64,000 nt of DNA from Eurosta solidaginis (GCF_040869045.1 NC_090319.1:395699601-395763600), one strand, 5' to 3'. Shown: positions 10,869 to 22,190, counted from the stretch's first letter. The notes: generated by a model from the letters alone, not told the origin. Program-made: numbers and translations.

Positions 10869-11370
10869 CTAACCTCTTGTTGTTAGAATATCACCTTCTT
10901 TATAGATTAACTTCTCAAATTTTTTCAAAAGTTTGCTTATGATAGCTCTGTCTTGACTATTCAAATGGCCTAATTGTATATTTTCCTTGTCATTGACCTC
11001 AAAGATATCTACCTGCTCTATCAAAGTTTTTGTAAGAAATGGAAGGATTAAGTCATTGCTCAATTTCAATTGTAAATTGGAAAACTGTTTGAACATTTTT
11101 GCTAATCCAATCCATGCCCAAAATCATATTAAATGGTTTATCAAAATCCAACATTACCCATTTCATTCTACTATTTTGTGGAGCATTAAACTCCGCAGGA
11201 CTTGGTGTAATTACCCTTTTATTTGGCTTACTGACCATTCCATTTATTGTTCTTAAAGTTATTTTTTCTTTTGATAAAGTGGGTAAGTTAATTTTTTCAA
11301 AACTGCATTTCTTTAAAATACTTAGAATTGATCCAGTGTCAACTAGAGCAATACATTTTGTATTAAACAA
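10869..11370 (-). pseudogene. gypsy aspartic protease and PR-RT linker, frameshifted
   Basis: The frame 11370-11053 has the retroviral-type protease site LVDTGS (DTGS at 11329-11340) and the ILGMDW block that follows the flap. It releases mature Gag and Pol proteins from the polyprotein. Near 11095 a shift leads into a second frame (11096-10869) that carries the linker ahead of the RT, which is itself in a third frame. All lie in one short stretch, so the breaks are small indels. Confidence 0.8.
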
Positions 11371-11399
11371 TGTTAATTCAATATAAATTTTTGTTAAAT

Positions 11400-12156
11400 C
11401 CGAGGCTAATTTAAAAAAAAATTGTTCTCGACGTCATTCGATCTTTCATTTACAGTTTGACTCATTGTGTCAACATCCATTGGTATATTTGAATTTCTTG
11501 TTTGCCCTGTTCTATTATTATTTTGGTTATTATTTTGCTTATTATTTGAACTACCCGCATTTCGCCAATGGTTATTCATTTGGTTTGGAAAACGACTATT
11601 GTTCTGATTATAACCAAAATCATTTCTTTGGTCAACAGCTGACCTTTGATTACTTAAATTACTGTCATACGTGAAATTTTGATTTCTAAATTTGCTTGAG
11701 TTAAGCCGATTTGAATTGCATTATTAAACGGATATTGACTCTGAAAACTTTTGCTGAATTTGTTGTTGAAAGTTACCTTGAAATTGATTGAACTTTCTAC
11801 CATTATTTGAGTTATTGTAAGAAAAATTATTGGTATTTTTTTGTTATTTTTAATGAAAAGATAAGTATTTAAATTATTCTCATCCATACCTATAAAATCG
11901 TTTATCACTTTTCCACTTTATTTAGGGAAAAAATATTTCTTATGGTATATGCTAAAGTACCAGTGACTAATTGTTTTATTCTTTGGATCAACATTCCAGA
12001 AAAGATTTCCCTCAAAACTAAACCATTTTCACTTAAAGTACAATATTCTGTTATATCATCAATAATATACTTAACTTTAACACATAAATCTCTAACACTA
12101 CTCACTCGTCCGTGATCATCATTTGGTCTTTTGTAGATTTGAAGTGTTCTTTTAAT
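11400..12156 (-). pseudogene. gypsy Gag, C-terminal two thirds
   Basis: From the edge of the inserted repeat (about 12156) a Gag-like frame runs to about 11905 (KPNDDHGRVSSVRDLC-type block, then NGLVLREIFSGML). It goes on as VINDFIGMDENNLNTYL and, in another frame, as a long Asn/Gln-rich tail (11660-11470) ending beside the protease. The tail lacks clear CCHC knuckles. The Gag-protease junction has a run of nine T (minus strand, 11413-11421) where the frame changes. Confidence 0.65.
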
Positions 12157-14272
12157 TATACCTTTCATGAAAATGAAATGGTATATTAATTTCGTCACGA
12201 AACCGAAAATTGTAAGTCCTTAAAGGAAAATAGATAGACCCACCATTAAGTATACCGAAATAATCAGGTTGAAGAGCTGAGTTGATTTAGCCATGTCCGT
12301 CTGTCTGTTTGTATGCAAACTAGTCCCTCAATTTATGAGATATCTTGATAAAATTTGGTGAGCGGGTGTATTTGGGTGTCCGATTAGACATTTGTCGGAA
12401 CCGATCGGATCGGACCACTATAGCATATATCCTCCATACAACCGATTTTTCAGAAAAAGAGGATTTTTGTAATATCTTACCCAATTTAACAGATTGAAGC
12501 TTCAAACTTCACCATATACTTTCGTATATTGCACGTATTGTTGCCTGAAAAAATTGATGAGATCGGTCATATATTTAAGAGCTAGAGGCTTCAAATTTCA
12601 ACGAATGCTTACGTATATAGCATATATTGTTGTCTGAAAAAATCATAAAGATCCGTGGTATATATAGTATATATCTCATACAACCGATTGTTCAGATAAG
12701 AAACTTTTCGTAATTTCTACCCCATTTTAACAGCTATAAGCTTCAAATTTCACCGATTGCTTACGTATATAGCATACATTGTTGTCTGAAAAAATCATAG
12801 AGATCGGTTGTATATATAGTATATATGTATCTCCTACAACCGATTGTTCAGATAAGAAACTTTTCGCAATTTCTACCCCATTTTAACAGCTATAAGCTTC
12901 AAATTTCACCGATTGCTTACGTATATAGCATATATTGTTGTCTGAAAAAATCATAGAGATCGGTTGTATATATAGTATATATCTCATACAACCGATTGTT
13001 CAGATAAGAAACTTTTCGCAATTTCTACCCCATTTTAACAGCTATAAGCTTCAAATTTCACCGATTGCTTACGTATATAGTATGTATTATTGTGTCAAAA
13101 AATCATAGAGATCGGTGATATATATAATATATATATGATGGTATATATATTATATATATATATAGTATATATATTTTTTTTTGCGATTTCGGCCTCATTT
13201 TAACAGCTATAAGCTTCAAATTTCACCAAATGCTTACGTGTATAGCATATATTGATGTCTGAAAAAATCATTGAGATCGGTGGTATACATAGTATATATC
13301 TCATACAACCGATTGTTCAGATAAGAAACTTTGCGCAATTTCTGCCCCGTTTTAACAGCTAGAAGCTTCAAATTTCACAAAATGCTTACGTATATAGCAT
13401 ATATTGTTGTCTGAAAAAATCATAGAGATCGGTGGTATATATATTATATACTTCATATAAACTGTCATTTTTGCCCCTTTTTTACGGCTAGAAGCTTCAA
13501 AATTCATCAAATTTCATCAAATAGTTACGTTTACGTCATATATTTTTGAAAGACGTGATTCGTAGTCATAGTTTTTACATGCAGACCACAAAAAACGTGA
13601 AGCTTTGCATCCTCACACAGATTACCTACCTATTTTTTATTTTATATTTATCTTAAAAATCGTTTAGATATGTTCAAATTTCACCAAATGCTTACGTGTA
13701 TAGCATATATTGTTGTCTGAAAAAATCATTGAGATCGGTGGTACATATAGTATATACCTCATACAACCGATTGTTCAGATAAGAAACTGTGTGCAATTTC
13801 TGCCCCTTTTTAACAGCTAGACGCTTCAAATTTCACCATATGCTTACGTATATAGCATATATTGTTGTCTGAAAAAATCATAGAGATCGGTGGTATATAT
13901 ATTATATACCCCATATAAACTCTAATTTTTGCCCCCTTTTTACGGCTAGAAGCTTCAAAATTCATCAGATTTCATCAAATAGTTACGTTTACGTCATATA
14001 TTGTTGAAATACGTGATTCGTAGTCATAGTTTTTACACGCAGACCACAAAAAACCTGAAACTTTGCATCCTCACACAAAGTACCTACCTGTTTTTTATTT
14101 TATATTTATCTTAAAAATCGTTAAGGTATGTAGATCTGTTCACTATATATGTCTTATCTTATACATCCGATTATTCGGAGATTACGAGCGGGATAAGATT
14201 ATTGTTCAGCCCCATTCATGAAAGGTATGAAGTCTTCGGCACAGCCGAAGACAGTCCCGTTTTTACTTGTTT
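12157..14272 (-). mobile_element. Minisatellite-bearing repeat element inserted in gypsy gag
   Basis: Read on the minus strand it starts AAAACAAGTAAAAACGGGAC, then the palindrome CTTCGGCTGTGCCGAAG and ATACCTTTCATGAA. It ends near 12157 with the inverted partner TTCATGAAAGGTATAA. Between lie the array at 12480-14120 and a unique 3' part (near 12250-12420) with CAGACGGACATGGCTAAATC-like sequence. The start and the subterminal inverted repeat resemble the elements at 24609 and 49539, so I treat them as one superfamily. The transposon class is unresolved; Helentron-like is one possibility. Confidence 0.7.
12480..14120. repeat. Tandem array, unit about 152-165 bp
   Basis: Successive copies of AAGCTTCAAATTTCACC begin near 12742, 12898, 13050, 13215 and 13367, giving spacings of 156, 152, 165 and 152 bp, with shorter variant units at both sides. 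Each unit carries GTATATAGCATATATTGTTG, TCTGAAAAAATCATAGAGAT and ACAACCGATTGTTCAGATAA. A TATA-rich expansion sits at about 13110-13170. At 13490-13640 and 13930-14100 a different shared block (TTACGTTTACGTCATATATT) is itself duplicated, about 450 bp apart. Confidence 0.85.
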
Positions 14273-14590
14273 TTCTTTGCATAATGTCCAACTTGCTGGT
14301 TGAATGTAATTTTTTGCGGATCCTTGAATCTTAAGGTCGAATATGATTTTGTATGCTAATTCTTCTTCCGAAGCATAGTCCAAAAGAATCCTGTCCACTC
14401 CATTGTTAAAAGATGGCAACATTTTTGGGTCGCCAGTGAACGGCTGCAAATATTTCACGTCTTTTTCTATTCTTCTTCTCAAGCTTGTTGTATTTAGGTC
14501 ATTTGTTTAATTTAAAAGTCGTGTCAAAACGACTAAGCATTGCTCGATAGCCGAGCTGGAGCTACCGGCTTGTAAATTTTGGTCATCCAT
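14273..14590 (-). pseudogene. gypsy Gag, N-terminal part
   Basis: The minus-strand ATG at 14588-14590 begins MDDQNLQAG.... There is one in-frame TAA about 28 codons in, then the frame continues through YLQPFTGDPKMLPSF and EELAYKIIFDLKIQGSAKNY, the typical start of insect gypsy Gag. It stops being Gag at about 14273, where the minisatellite element begins, and resumes beyond 12156. The start follows the primer-binding site by about 200 bp, a normal leader. Confidence 0.7.
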
Positions 14591-14793
14591 TTTTTGAAGT
14601 GTTGGTTTTTTGTTTTTCTTTTATAAATAATAAACTGTGAAGATTCACTAAATTTTTTGAAGAATTCAAATGTTGATGATTTTGTTTGTAATAATACTAG
14701 GTTCTTTTCTTAAACGTTTTATGTTGTGTCTGCAGCACTAAAATATTTGTATTTTTTAATGCCTTTGTTAGCAAAGCTTTGTTTAAAACACGA

Positions 14794-14804
14794 CGACTGC
14801 GCCA
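14794..14804 (-). promoter_or_regulatory. Primer-binding site, tRNA-Ser type
   Basis: TGGCGCAGTCG on the minus strand, complementary to the 3' end of insect tRNA-Ser as in the 17.6/297 group. It primes minus-strand DNA synthesis and marks the inner edge of the upstream LTR. Confidence 0.75.
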
Positions 14805-15232
14805 ATTAAATCATAAAAAGGTTAACTGCGAGATTTTAAACAGCCAAAGCAAATGTCAAATTCTTCTTCTTATGAATCGCTTGGAACAAAATTGGGGAGT
14901 TGGCTACTTTTCAATATCAGATGGCGCTAGTGTCGCTCATTCTACCAGTCTCCATAAAAATACATGGAATCTACTCATAATGCATAAGCATGTGTTAAGC
15001 TCATCTATATGAAAAACTGCTTATGTGTCAGAGCGGAAATTTTGAAAGCTGATTGGTTGTCGCTATTTTTTTAGAAGCAAAATGAAGAATAGACTTGCAC
15101 TGACAAAAATTTATTTCGTCTCACTTGAACTTAAAAATTGAATATGGAATATACATATTAGTGAAAAGTTTGAATTTAAGATTATCACTCAATTATCTAA
15201 TAGAATATAATAAATAATAGCCGTGTTTTATT
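14805..15232 (-). mobile_element. Probable upstream LTR remnant of the gypsy element
   Basis: The LTR must begin at 14805 (just outside the primer site, ending ...TTTAATT on the minus strand). Its outer edge is not defined: no second copy exists in the window and no clear target duplication is visible. Part of the stretch (about 14860-15060) may be another inserted repeat. Confidence 0.35.
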
Positions 15233-15650
15233 AAACGGTTTTATTTAGCTTGACTCTATGTAGCGAATAGAATTTTGTAATCGAAATTTAATTAACTTCC
15301 CGATAAGCTACACACTTGAAACTTGGACTATGGTTCAGAACCCGATGACAATGCAATAATAAGAAACAAAATTTGCGATAGGTGGTGCATGGATCGAAAT
15401 ATTTCAAAAAATCGTATTTGTGCTCCGATTAGGCTCATATTTGGAACACATATTACATGCATGAATAGAAATTGCTTGGTATAAAAACTCCCGCTGGGTG
15501 GAGCATGGATCGAAATATTTCAAAAAATCAAATTTGTGTTCCGATTAGGCTAATATTTCGAACACATATTAGGTGCAAACATGAATAGAAAGCGACGTAT
15601 GAAAAAAAAAAAATCGCCAGGTGGAGTAAGGATCGAGATATTAAAAAAAC
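15233..15650 (+). mobile_element. Repeat element with internal ~105-bp tandem units (copy 1)
   Basis: Begins ACGGTTTTATTTAGCTTGAC. The same 240 bp recurs at 32494-32737. Inside, a GGATCGAAATATTTCAAAAA/CCGATTAGGCT...GAACACATATTA unit is repeated about three times (starts near 15385, 15500 and 15610). No coding. The family is unnamed here. Confidence 0.7.
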
Positions 15651-16860
15651 CTTATTTTATGAATTTTCGAAGTTTTTACAGTGTACTTTTTACTAGCTTC
15701 GTGGCCATTTTTTTTATTTTTGGATTTCAAAGTAGGTGTGGTCACGCTTCCATAAGAAGCTTTTGGCGATCCCTGTTTGAAATGAACACGAAAGTGTTGT
15801 GAATTGACCAATTATATTTAAAATTTTTAATCTATCGTTCTTGCCATGGTTTCAAATATAAAATTTGATTAAAGCATAGGACGTATGGCGAATATAAGAC
15901 CATGTGAATTGCCTAATTTGAAAAGAAAAATTTAATTGGCAGACAAACGAAGATTGTACCGTGTTTTAAAGCCCAAATTTTAATATTGAACTACTTACTG
16001 CGAGGCGAAGCTAAAAGTAAAACCAATATAGCTCGCTTCCGAGAGATATTCTTAATTTAATATATGTAAATATACATGGGGCTGTCCAGCATAGACCACT
16101 TTTTTTGTGTGGCAGTGTAATTTAACACCATAGTGTGTTGGTGATTTAAATATAATCCAAACTTATTATCGAATTGCAATAAAACTTCCTCAAATTATTG
16201 CTTGCACGTCGATCAAATTAATTTACTATGTGGCGTTGCACTTCCATACCTTTATAATCCTTAATATCACATGTGATCTTGACTACTCTAAAGAAAATTA
16301 TCCGATTTGCCTGAAAGTTGACATGGGATAACTGTGGAAAAAACAGTGGCAGAAAGATAAATCGAAAGAGATAGGGGAGGAACAGGAGAACCCAAACGAA
16401 GAAACGAAAGGAATAGGAATGGAGCGATGGCGAGAGAGGGAATAATGTTAGCGAAAGGAGGGAAGAGAAAGAACAGAAAAATAGGAGTGATCATCAAAAG
16501 TTATAGTTAAACAAAATGACCTTTCAAATAATGTTGTCGGTATTATTCATCCAGAAAATTTTACATGCGGTTAACGGAGCTTACAACTACCAACTTATCC
16601 CTGCTTTGTGTATGTTCTCTGCATAGTTTTAACAGGTACAAAATTCATTATTTGGTCAACGAAAGTAAGAAGAGATTTCAAAAGTTGATGGAAAAATAGA
16701 GTTGTTGATCGTCTACAGTAAATATTTTAAATTATTCCTGTTGCTCAGTTTTATTAAAACTAAAAATTTTATGGCAAGATTTTTTCAAAAAAGATTCCAT
16801 AATCTGGATGATATTCAAAAGTAAAATATTTGATTATTCCTTTTGCTTAATTGTATGATA
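15651..16860. other. No gene seen
   Basis: AT-rich. A GTGAATTGCCTAA motif with a flanking GCGAATATAAGACC at about 15890-15925 recurs near 33120-33170 and inverted near 33850-33890. A purine-rich run (GGAGG/GAGAG) occupies 16360-16460. Nothing coding is supported. Confidence 0.3.
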
Positions 16861-17226
16861 TGGCGGCCACCGTGGTGTGATGGTAGCGTGCTCCGCCTAT
16901 CACACCGTATGCCCTGGGTTCAACTCCCGGGCAAAGCAACATCAAAATTTTAGAAATAAGGTTTTTCAATTAGAAGAAAATTTTTCTAAGCGGGGTCGCC
17001 CCTCGGCAGTGTTTGGCAAGCGCTCCGGGTGTATTTCTGCCATGAAAAGCTCTCAGTGAAAACTCATCTGCCTTGCAGATGCCGTTCGGAGTCGGCATAA
17101 AACATGTAGGTCCCGTCCGGCCAATTTGTAGGGAAAATCAAGAGGAGCACGACGCAAATTGGAAGAGAAGCTTGGCCTTAGATCTCTTCGGAGGTTATCG
17201 CGCCTTACATTTATTTATTTTTTTAT
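16861..17226 (+). mobile_element. tRNA-derived SINE with 14-bp target-site duplication (copy 2)
   Basis: Nearly identical to copy 1 at 3091-3453 over its full length: head GGCGGCCACCGTGGTGTGAT, B box GGTTCAACTCC, and the same body and T-rich tail. TTAATTGTATGATA flanks it at 16847-16860 and 17227-17240. The close similarity to copy 1 suggests recent activity. Confidence 0.92.
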
Positions 17227-17401
17227 TTAATTGTATGATAACTCAGTATTTAGTCACAAAGAGTTATCAAATTATATTGAGATGGAGAAAAACTCGAAAT
17301 TGAATCATCCAAATGCTGTGTGGATAGTTTCCTTTTCGTTAGCTTTATCCACAAAGGTAATAAAATGTTGATTATTGTGGGGTGCAATACATATATCATA
17401 C

Positions 17402-18916
17402 TAGCAGACCCGGCAGACGTTGTTCTGCCCTAAATTTGGACTATCTGCATACATTTTAATAAGCTTTTTCCGTCTAACTCTGCCCTATCCCTCTACACTT
17501 TTTCCTAATCTTTTTATTCACTCCTCCCTTCGCCTTTTTCGCTTCATCTCCATATTCGTCTCATTCTATGTCTTTCTCAGTCTCCTTCTCTCTTTTCCCT
17601 TCTCTCAAGTTTTTCTCCTTCTTCTTCATCTCTTATTGCCAGTCCCAGAGGGTGGTATGTATTTTGTTCCAGTCCCATTCCGAGTCTCAGTCCCAGTCCG
17701 TCTCTGGTATACTTCCCGGAAAAAAGCATCGTAAATCAATCAATCAATCGCAAATTGAATAGGACGTATGTAAATAGGTATGTGGGTATTATTAATTCTT
17801 GTCTTTATTTCGGCTTCGCATGCATATTTATCAGTTTTGCCAGGTTGATGCGAATAAATCGAATATCACAATGAACTTTAGAGCTCTCAGCAACAGCTTT
17901 CATTGATATCCATAATACACACGCATTCTAGGGATATCCGGGTCCATATTTTGGCCTATATCTCGAGACCCTAGTCACTCAGCGGTGTAAAACTTACTCT
18001 GTATTATAGCATACATCAACAGCTTTCCATAATATAAAAACACATTCTAGGTGTATCCGGATCCATGTTTTGGCCTATATCTCGACACCGTAGTCACCCA
18101 GCGGTGTAAAACTTACTCCGTACTAAAGCATACATCAACAGCTTCAATTTGATACCGACAATGTAAAAACACATTCTAGGTGTATCCGGGTCCACGTTTT
18201 GGGCTATACATCGAGACCCTAGGCTCCCAGTTGTATGAAAATTATACTGTACTATAGCACTCATCAACAGCTTTCATTTGATATCCATATTGTATAAACA
18301 CATTCTAGGGGTACCCGGGTCCACGTTTTGGGATATATATCGAGACCCTAGCCTCCCAGTTGTATGAAAATTATCCTGGACCATAGCACTCGCCAACGTC
18401 TTTCATTTGATATCCATATAGTATAAACACATTCTAGGGGTACCCGGGTCCACGTTTTGGGCTATATCTCGAGACCCTAGCCTCCCAGTTGTATGAAAAT
18501 TATCCTGTACTATAGCACTCATCAACAGCTTCCATTTGATATCCATATTGTGTATCACTCATCAACAGCTTTCATTTGATATCCATATTGTATAAACACA
18601 TTCTAGGGGTACCCGGGTCCACGTTTTGGCCTATATCTTGAGACCCTAGACACGCAGGTGTATGAAAATTATCCTGTGCTATAGCACACATCAACAGCTT
18701 TCATTTGATATCCATATTGTACAAACATATTCTAGGGGTACCCGGGTCCACGCTTTGATCTCAAGACCCTAGGCACGTAGCGAATAAAAGGTAGTCGTTG
18801 GCCGATTCTCAGACCTACCCAATATGCTCACATAATTTCATGAGAATAGGTTCAGCCGTTTCGGAGGAGTTGAGCCTCTAAAACCGTGACAGAAGAATTT
18901 TATATATTAGAAGAAT
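17402..18916 (+). mobile_element. Dispersed repeat with CAGACCCGGCAGACGTTGTT start and internal minisatellite
   Basis: The start resembles a repeat common in arthropod genomes. The end has GGTTCAGCCGTTTCGGAGGA and ATTTTATATATTAGAAG, also typical of that class. About 480 bp of pyrimidine-rich sequence precedes the array at 17880-18790. Frames across it are not genes. The class (Helitron-like or the tail of a retroelement) is not settled. Confidence 0.6.
17880..18790. repeat. Tandem array, unit 129 bp, about seven copies
   Basis: TCCACGTTTT-like marks fall at 17943, 18062, 18191, 18320, 18449, 18618 and 18747, giving spacings of 119, 129, 129, 129, 169 and 129. The 169 spacing is 129 plus a 40-bp partial duplication (CACTCATCAACAGCTT...CCATATTGT) at about 18510-18590. 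Units contain CATTCTAGGGGTACCCGGG and CTCGAGACCCTAG. Confidence 0.9.
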
Positions 18917-19462
18917 AAACCCCATAGGTATGCAAGATTACGCTAGTAAGTATATTAAACATTCGTACATAGGTATCTAAAAACATTAACTTTATATGTA
19001 TAAACTACTAAATTTATGTAACTCGTTATAATTTTTACGGATGGTATCTTTTAATATACATATCCTACCAAAATAAACTTCAACGAGCAGTTTCAGAAAA
19101 TCTGTTGGTTAGGTCCTTTTTGAATTAATTTAACGATATAGAAATGTGTGCGGCCCTTAACGATTTTGTTAACTCTTCTCTGGCACGGTATCCTACGGTT
19201 GTTGATTTATGATTAATACTACATGCATACATATGTATGTGTATGCAAAATATATTTATTTAGAATGGGGGCAGTGCCAGACCCATTAAAAAAAAGTTAA
19301 TTATTGTCGCAGTTTCAATTCACACTCCAAATAACATTGGTGTAAATAAAGCGATATTAAAAGTGGGCGTGGGCATCGTCCGATTTTGCTCATTTTAAAT
19401 GACAAAGTGAAATGAAGACCTAGAAATTCAAATATAAAGTTTCAATAAGAACTAACTGCTGC
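18917..19462. other. Mostly anonymous; fragment of the 24.6-kb repeat family
   Basis: At about 19350-19400 GTGGGCGTGGGCATCGTCCG and ATTTTGCTCATTTTAAATGA match the 3' part of the 24609-27593 element, so a decayed piece of that family surrounds the SINE insertion at 19477. The rest is AT-rich without a recognised feature. Confidence 0.45.
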
Positions 19463-19476
19463 TCATAGACGGACGT

Positions 19477-19831
19477 GGCGGCTGCCGTAGTGTGATGGGA
19501 GCGTGCTTCGCCTACCACACGCCCCGGGCAAAGCAACATCAACATTTTAGAAACAAGGTTTTTCAACTATAAGCAAATTTTTCAAAGCGGGGTGCCGCTC
19601 GGCAGTGTTTGGCAAGCACTCCAAGTGTATTTCTGCCATGAAAAGCTTCTCAGTGAAAACTCATCTGCCTTGCAGATGCCGTTCGGAGTCGGCATAAAAC
19701 AAGTAGGTCCCGTCCCGCCTATTTGTAGGAAAAATTTAAAAGGAGCACGTCGCAAATGTGAAAAGAAACTCGGCCTTAAATCTCTTCGGAGGCTATCGCG
19801 CCTTACATTTATTTATTTTGTTTTTTTTTAT
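19477..19831 (+). mobile_element. tRNA-derived SINE with 14-bp target-site duplication (copy 3)
   Basis: Same family as the copies at 3.1 and 16.9 kb but more diverged. Part of the tRNA head between the two boxes is deleted, with loss of most of the B box. It is flanked by TCATAGACGGACGT at 19463-19476 and 19832-19845. Confidence 0.9.
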
Positions 19832-19845
19832 TCATAGACGGACGT

Positions 19846-20905
19846 CTATACACATACATCTACATTCTCTTATATTTTTGCAATTACCGTTAGGCTAGTA
19901 TAAAAACCATTTAAGCTGCTTTTTTTTAAGATAAACAAATTATTCTCCTATTCAAGTTTATGGTAGACTTTTGTAACTTTTATCGTATTGAATTGACCCA
20001 GTCTAACATATAGATACGTTCATATGGTAAGTATTTATACATACATACATAAATATTCAGATGAGTGCGAGCATCGTCCGCTACCAACCAACAATAAATT
20101 TATATATACCTAAATGGCTTAATTATTGCATTACATTGTATGTGTTTGTATATAATTGTACGCTCATCAAATTGATTGGGGCACAAAGATTATCCATAAA
20201 ACTTTATGTAAATTGAATACTTTAACTTCTCTTTTTTAATATCAGTCGCGTTTTCTCCAAGGCGATGAGAAGTGTCGTAAGAACCAGCTTGTCTATGCCT
20301 CCCACTTAAATTTACAAGTCCATAGATTATGGAAGTTTTTAGTTAGTGTTGTAAAATAACCGCAGAAAACATTTTATTTGAATTTTTTTAACCGATATCG
20401 TGTACGTGTTGTAATCAATAAGAAAATTGTATACCGCCTTTTGCCAGTAAACTTTTACTTGAAGTTCATTTGGAAATACTCAACGAAACTTATATTAATT
20501 TGAATCCTTACAGAAGGCATTTGCGTTAGTAAGTTGAAATGTCCAAAAAACGTGTCGACTGGAGGCGTTGGGCCTGTGGGAGAGTAAGCAATGTGAACAG
20601 GATCAAATTAATGAATTATTAAAGTGTCGATTATATTGCATTTGAGCGAATAATAATTCAAAATTGTACCGGTGATGCATACAGAAAAAAACTTGTAAAA
20701 AGAAGTAACGCATAGGTATAAAAAGTAGGCAAAGTGAGATCCCGGAATTCCATAACTAGCCTCTCCAGAGGTTGAGCTCCTACGTCAGATATTTCATTTA
20801 TAAAGTTAACAACCGCGGTGGAAGAAGGAGGAGGCTACTCGTGGAGTTCTGGCTTAAGATTCACAAACAAATCGACGACAACAATAAATGTGTATGTATA
20901 TTAGA
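19846..20905. other. No gene seen
   Basis: AT-rich. A GACCCAGTCTAA motif near 19998 resembles, inverted, the end of the MITE at 20906, perhaps a relic of the same family. Nothing else. Confidence 0.3.
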
Positions 20906-21245
20906 CTGGGTCGATTTATTAACCGATATCGCGCCATCGATTTTTAGATAGGATTTGGGCTCAGGAAAAAAAAGTTTCACTACGCATACCCAAAAAAATA
21001 GTTTTCGAGCCTGCAAAAAAATGGCGAAAGGGTCAATTTGTCGACCAAAACACTCCCCGAAACCCAATAAATATTTTTTTTTTTTTCAAAAACTGTTGTA
21101 AAACCCTTTCGCCATTTTTTTTTTGCAGGCTCGAAACTTATTTTTTTGGGTATGCGTAGTGGAACTTTTTTTTCCTGAGCCCAAATCCTTTTGAAAAAGC
21201 AATGGCGCGATATCGGTTAACTTTCGTCCATACAAATCGACCCAG
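20906..21245. mobile_element. Foldback MITE, CTGGGTCGATTT ends
   Basis: Long inverted arms: CTGGGTCGATTT, ACCGATATCGCGCCAT, TGGGCTCAGGAAAAAAAAGT, CTACGCATACCCAAAAAAAT and TCGAGCCTGCAAAAAAATGG on the left, all present inverted on the right. The spacer is about 60 bp. TTA occurs beside both ends, which would suit a 3-bp target duplication, but this is weak. No coding; the frame on the minus strand is an arm artefact. Confidence 0.8.
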
Positions 21246-21429
21246 GTTAATTTATATACATATATACAGCTGCGATCATAATAATAGCTTTGCTCACCAT
21301 GAAGTGGTATGGGGCTTTAACCAAAAGAGGTTCCACCCAATTCAAAAAAGGGTTATTGTACTATGACATATTAACTAAATTAACTAAATTAAATAACAGC
21401 AAAAATGCAATTTGCTAAAAACCATAGGT
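21246..21429. other. Short anonymous spacer
   Basis: Contains TTAACTAAATTAACTAAATTAA microrepeats near 21370-21395. No feature. Confidence 0.3.
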
Positions 21430-22082
21430 CGGGCTGGGTTGAGCTTACTGGTCCGTAAGAACCTCACTAGACTGGATGAGTTCATAGTGTGAACAGAAGT
21501 TAGCTCAACGACAAAACTGAAAACCCCTATCAGAAATCAATGCCTATGTTATAAAATAGCTACAACCTCTTTGCTTCTGGATCTGACAGTTGTACCACTC
21601 CTAACAGCTGGAGTTTTAGTCTGGCGAGCGCAGAGCACTAACTCCTCCAACTAACACTTCCTACATCCGCAATCACTGATGACACCTAATTTAAGTATTT
21701 GACGCAAGAAGACAGTGTCCAATAAAAATCACTATCCTAGCTTTTCAACGATAAGAGTTACTTTGTTAGTCTAAAGTTTTAAGACCTGGACAAGATTTTC
21801 GATTACTTCTAGGGATTGCTTACACTCTAACACACTTTTAGGTGCTATACGAGATTATTGCCTTAATTGCTTCTTGGCTGTCAATAAAAAAGTTGACGCG
21901 GATGCAGTTTAAGCTAGTTTCCTTCAATGTTTCCACTGCTTTGGTCAGACTCCAGCTGGTCACGGTTACTTCTTTCGCCTGAAAAACACTACGGTGATCT
22001 GACAGGTTGTATGATCTAAATGCTTCAAATGAATGTTTTATTTCAAGGACTTGGTGAAAGATTCTATCCAATCGTTGAAAAT
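21430..22082 (-). pseudogene. Decayed LINE fragment A: RNase H and 3' region
   Basis: Minus-strand residues around 22040-21850 read NLSDHRSVFQA and then NCIRVNFFIDSQEAIKAI, the beta-strand and DSQ active-site block of the RNase H domain found after the reverse transcriptase in LOA/I-type LINEs. A downstream stretch to about 21430 contains several stops but matches, block by block, the fragments at 27990-28700 and 30380-32335 (for example the RSKTLRLTKVTL-like block). It removes the RNA strand in functional relatives; this copy is dead. The upstream end is cut by a SINE. Confidence 0.6.
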
Positions 22083-22190
22083 AAATAAATGTAAAGCGCA
22101 ATAACCTCCGAAAAGATTTTAGGGTGAGTTTCCCTTCCAATTTGCATCGTGCTCTTTTTAATTTTTCCTACAAATTGGCGGGACAGAACC
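22083..22190 (-). mobile_element. 3' half of the SINE family, minus strand
   Basis: AAATAAATAAATGTAAAGCG, CAATAACCTCCGAAAAGAT and TTTTTCCTACAAATTGGCGGG are the inverted 3' part of the SINE at 3091. The tRNA head is missing, so the copy is 5'-truncated or broken. Confidence 0.75.

Larger units (their letters stand above)
8658..14804 (-). mobile_element. Ty3/gypsy LTR retrotransposon of the 17.6/297 type, decayed and interrupted
   Basis: On the minus strand, 5' to 3': primer-binding site (14794-14804), gag N-terminus (14590-14273), an inserted 2.1-kb repeat element (14272-12157), gag C-terminus (to 11400), aspartic protease (11370-11053), reverse transcriptase and RNase H (10852-9610), integrase (9448-8658). 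This gag-PR-RT-RH-IN order and the primer site complementary to tRNA-Ser (TGGCGCAGTCG) fit insect gypsy elements of the 17.6/297 group. The frame breaks several times. No env frame and no matching pair of LTRs could be identified, so it is probably immobile. Confidence 0.85.

Noticed and set aside
17420..17762. 104-residue Phe/Ser/Leu-rich + frame
   Set aside because: Pyrimidine-rich part of a dispersed repeat; low complexity.
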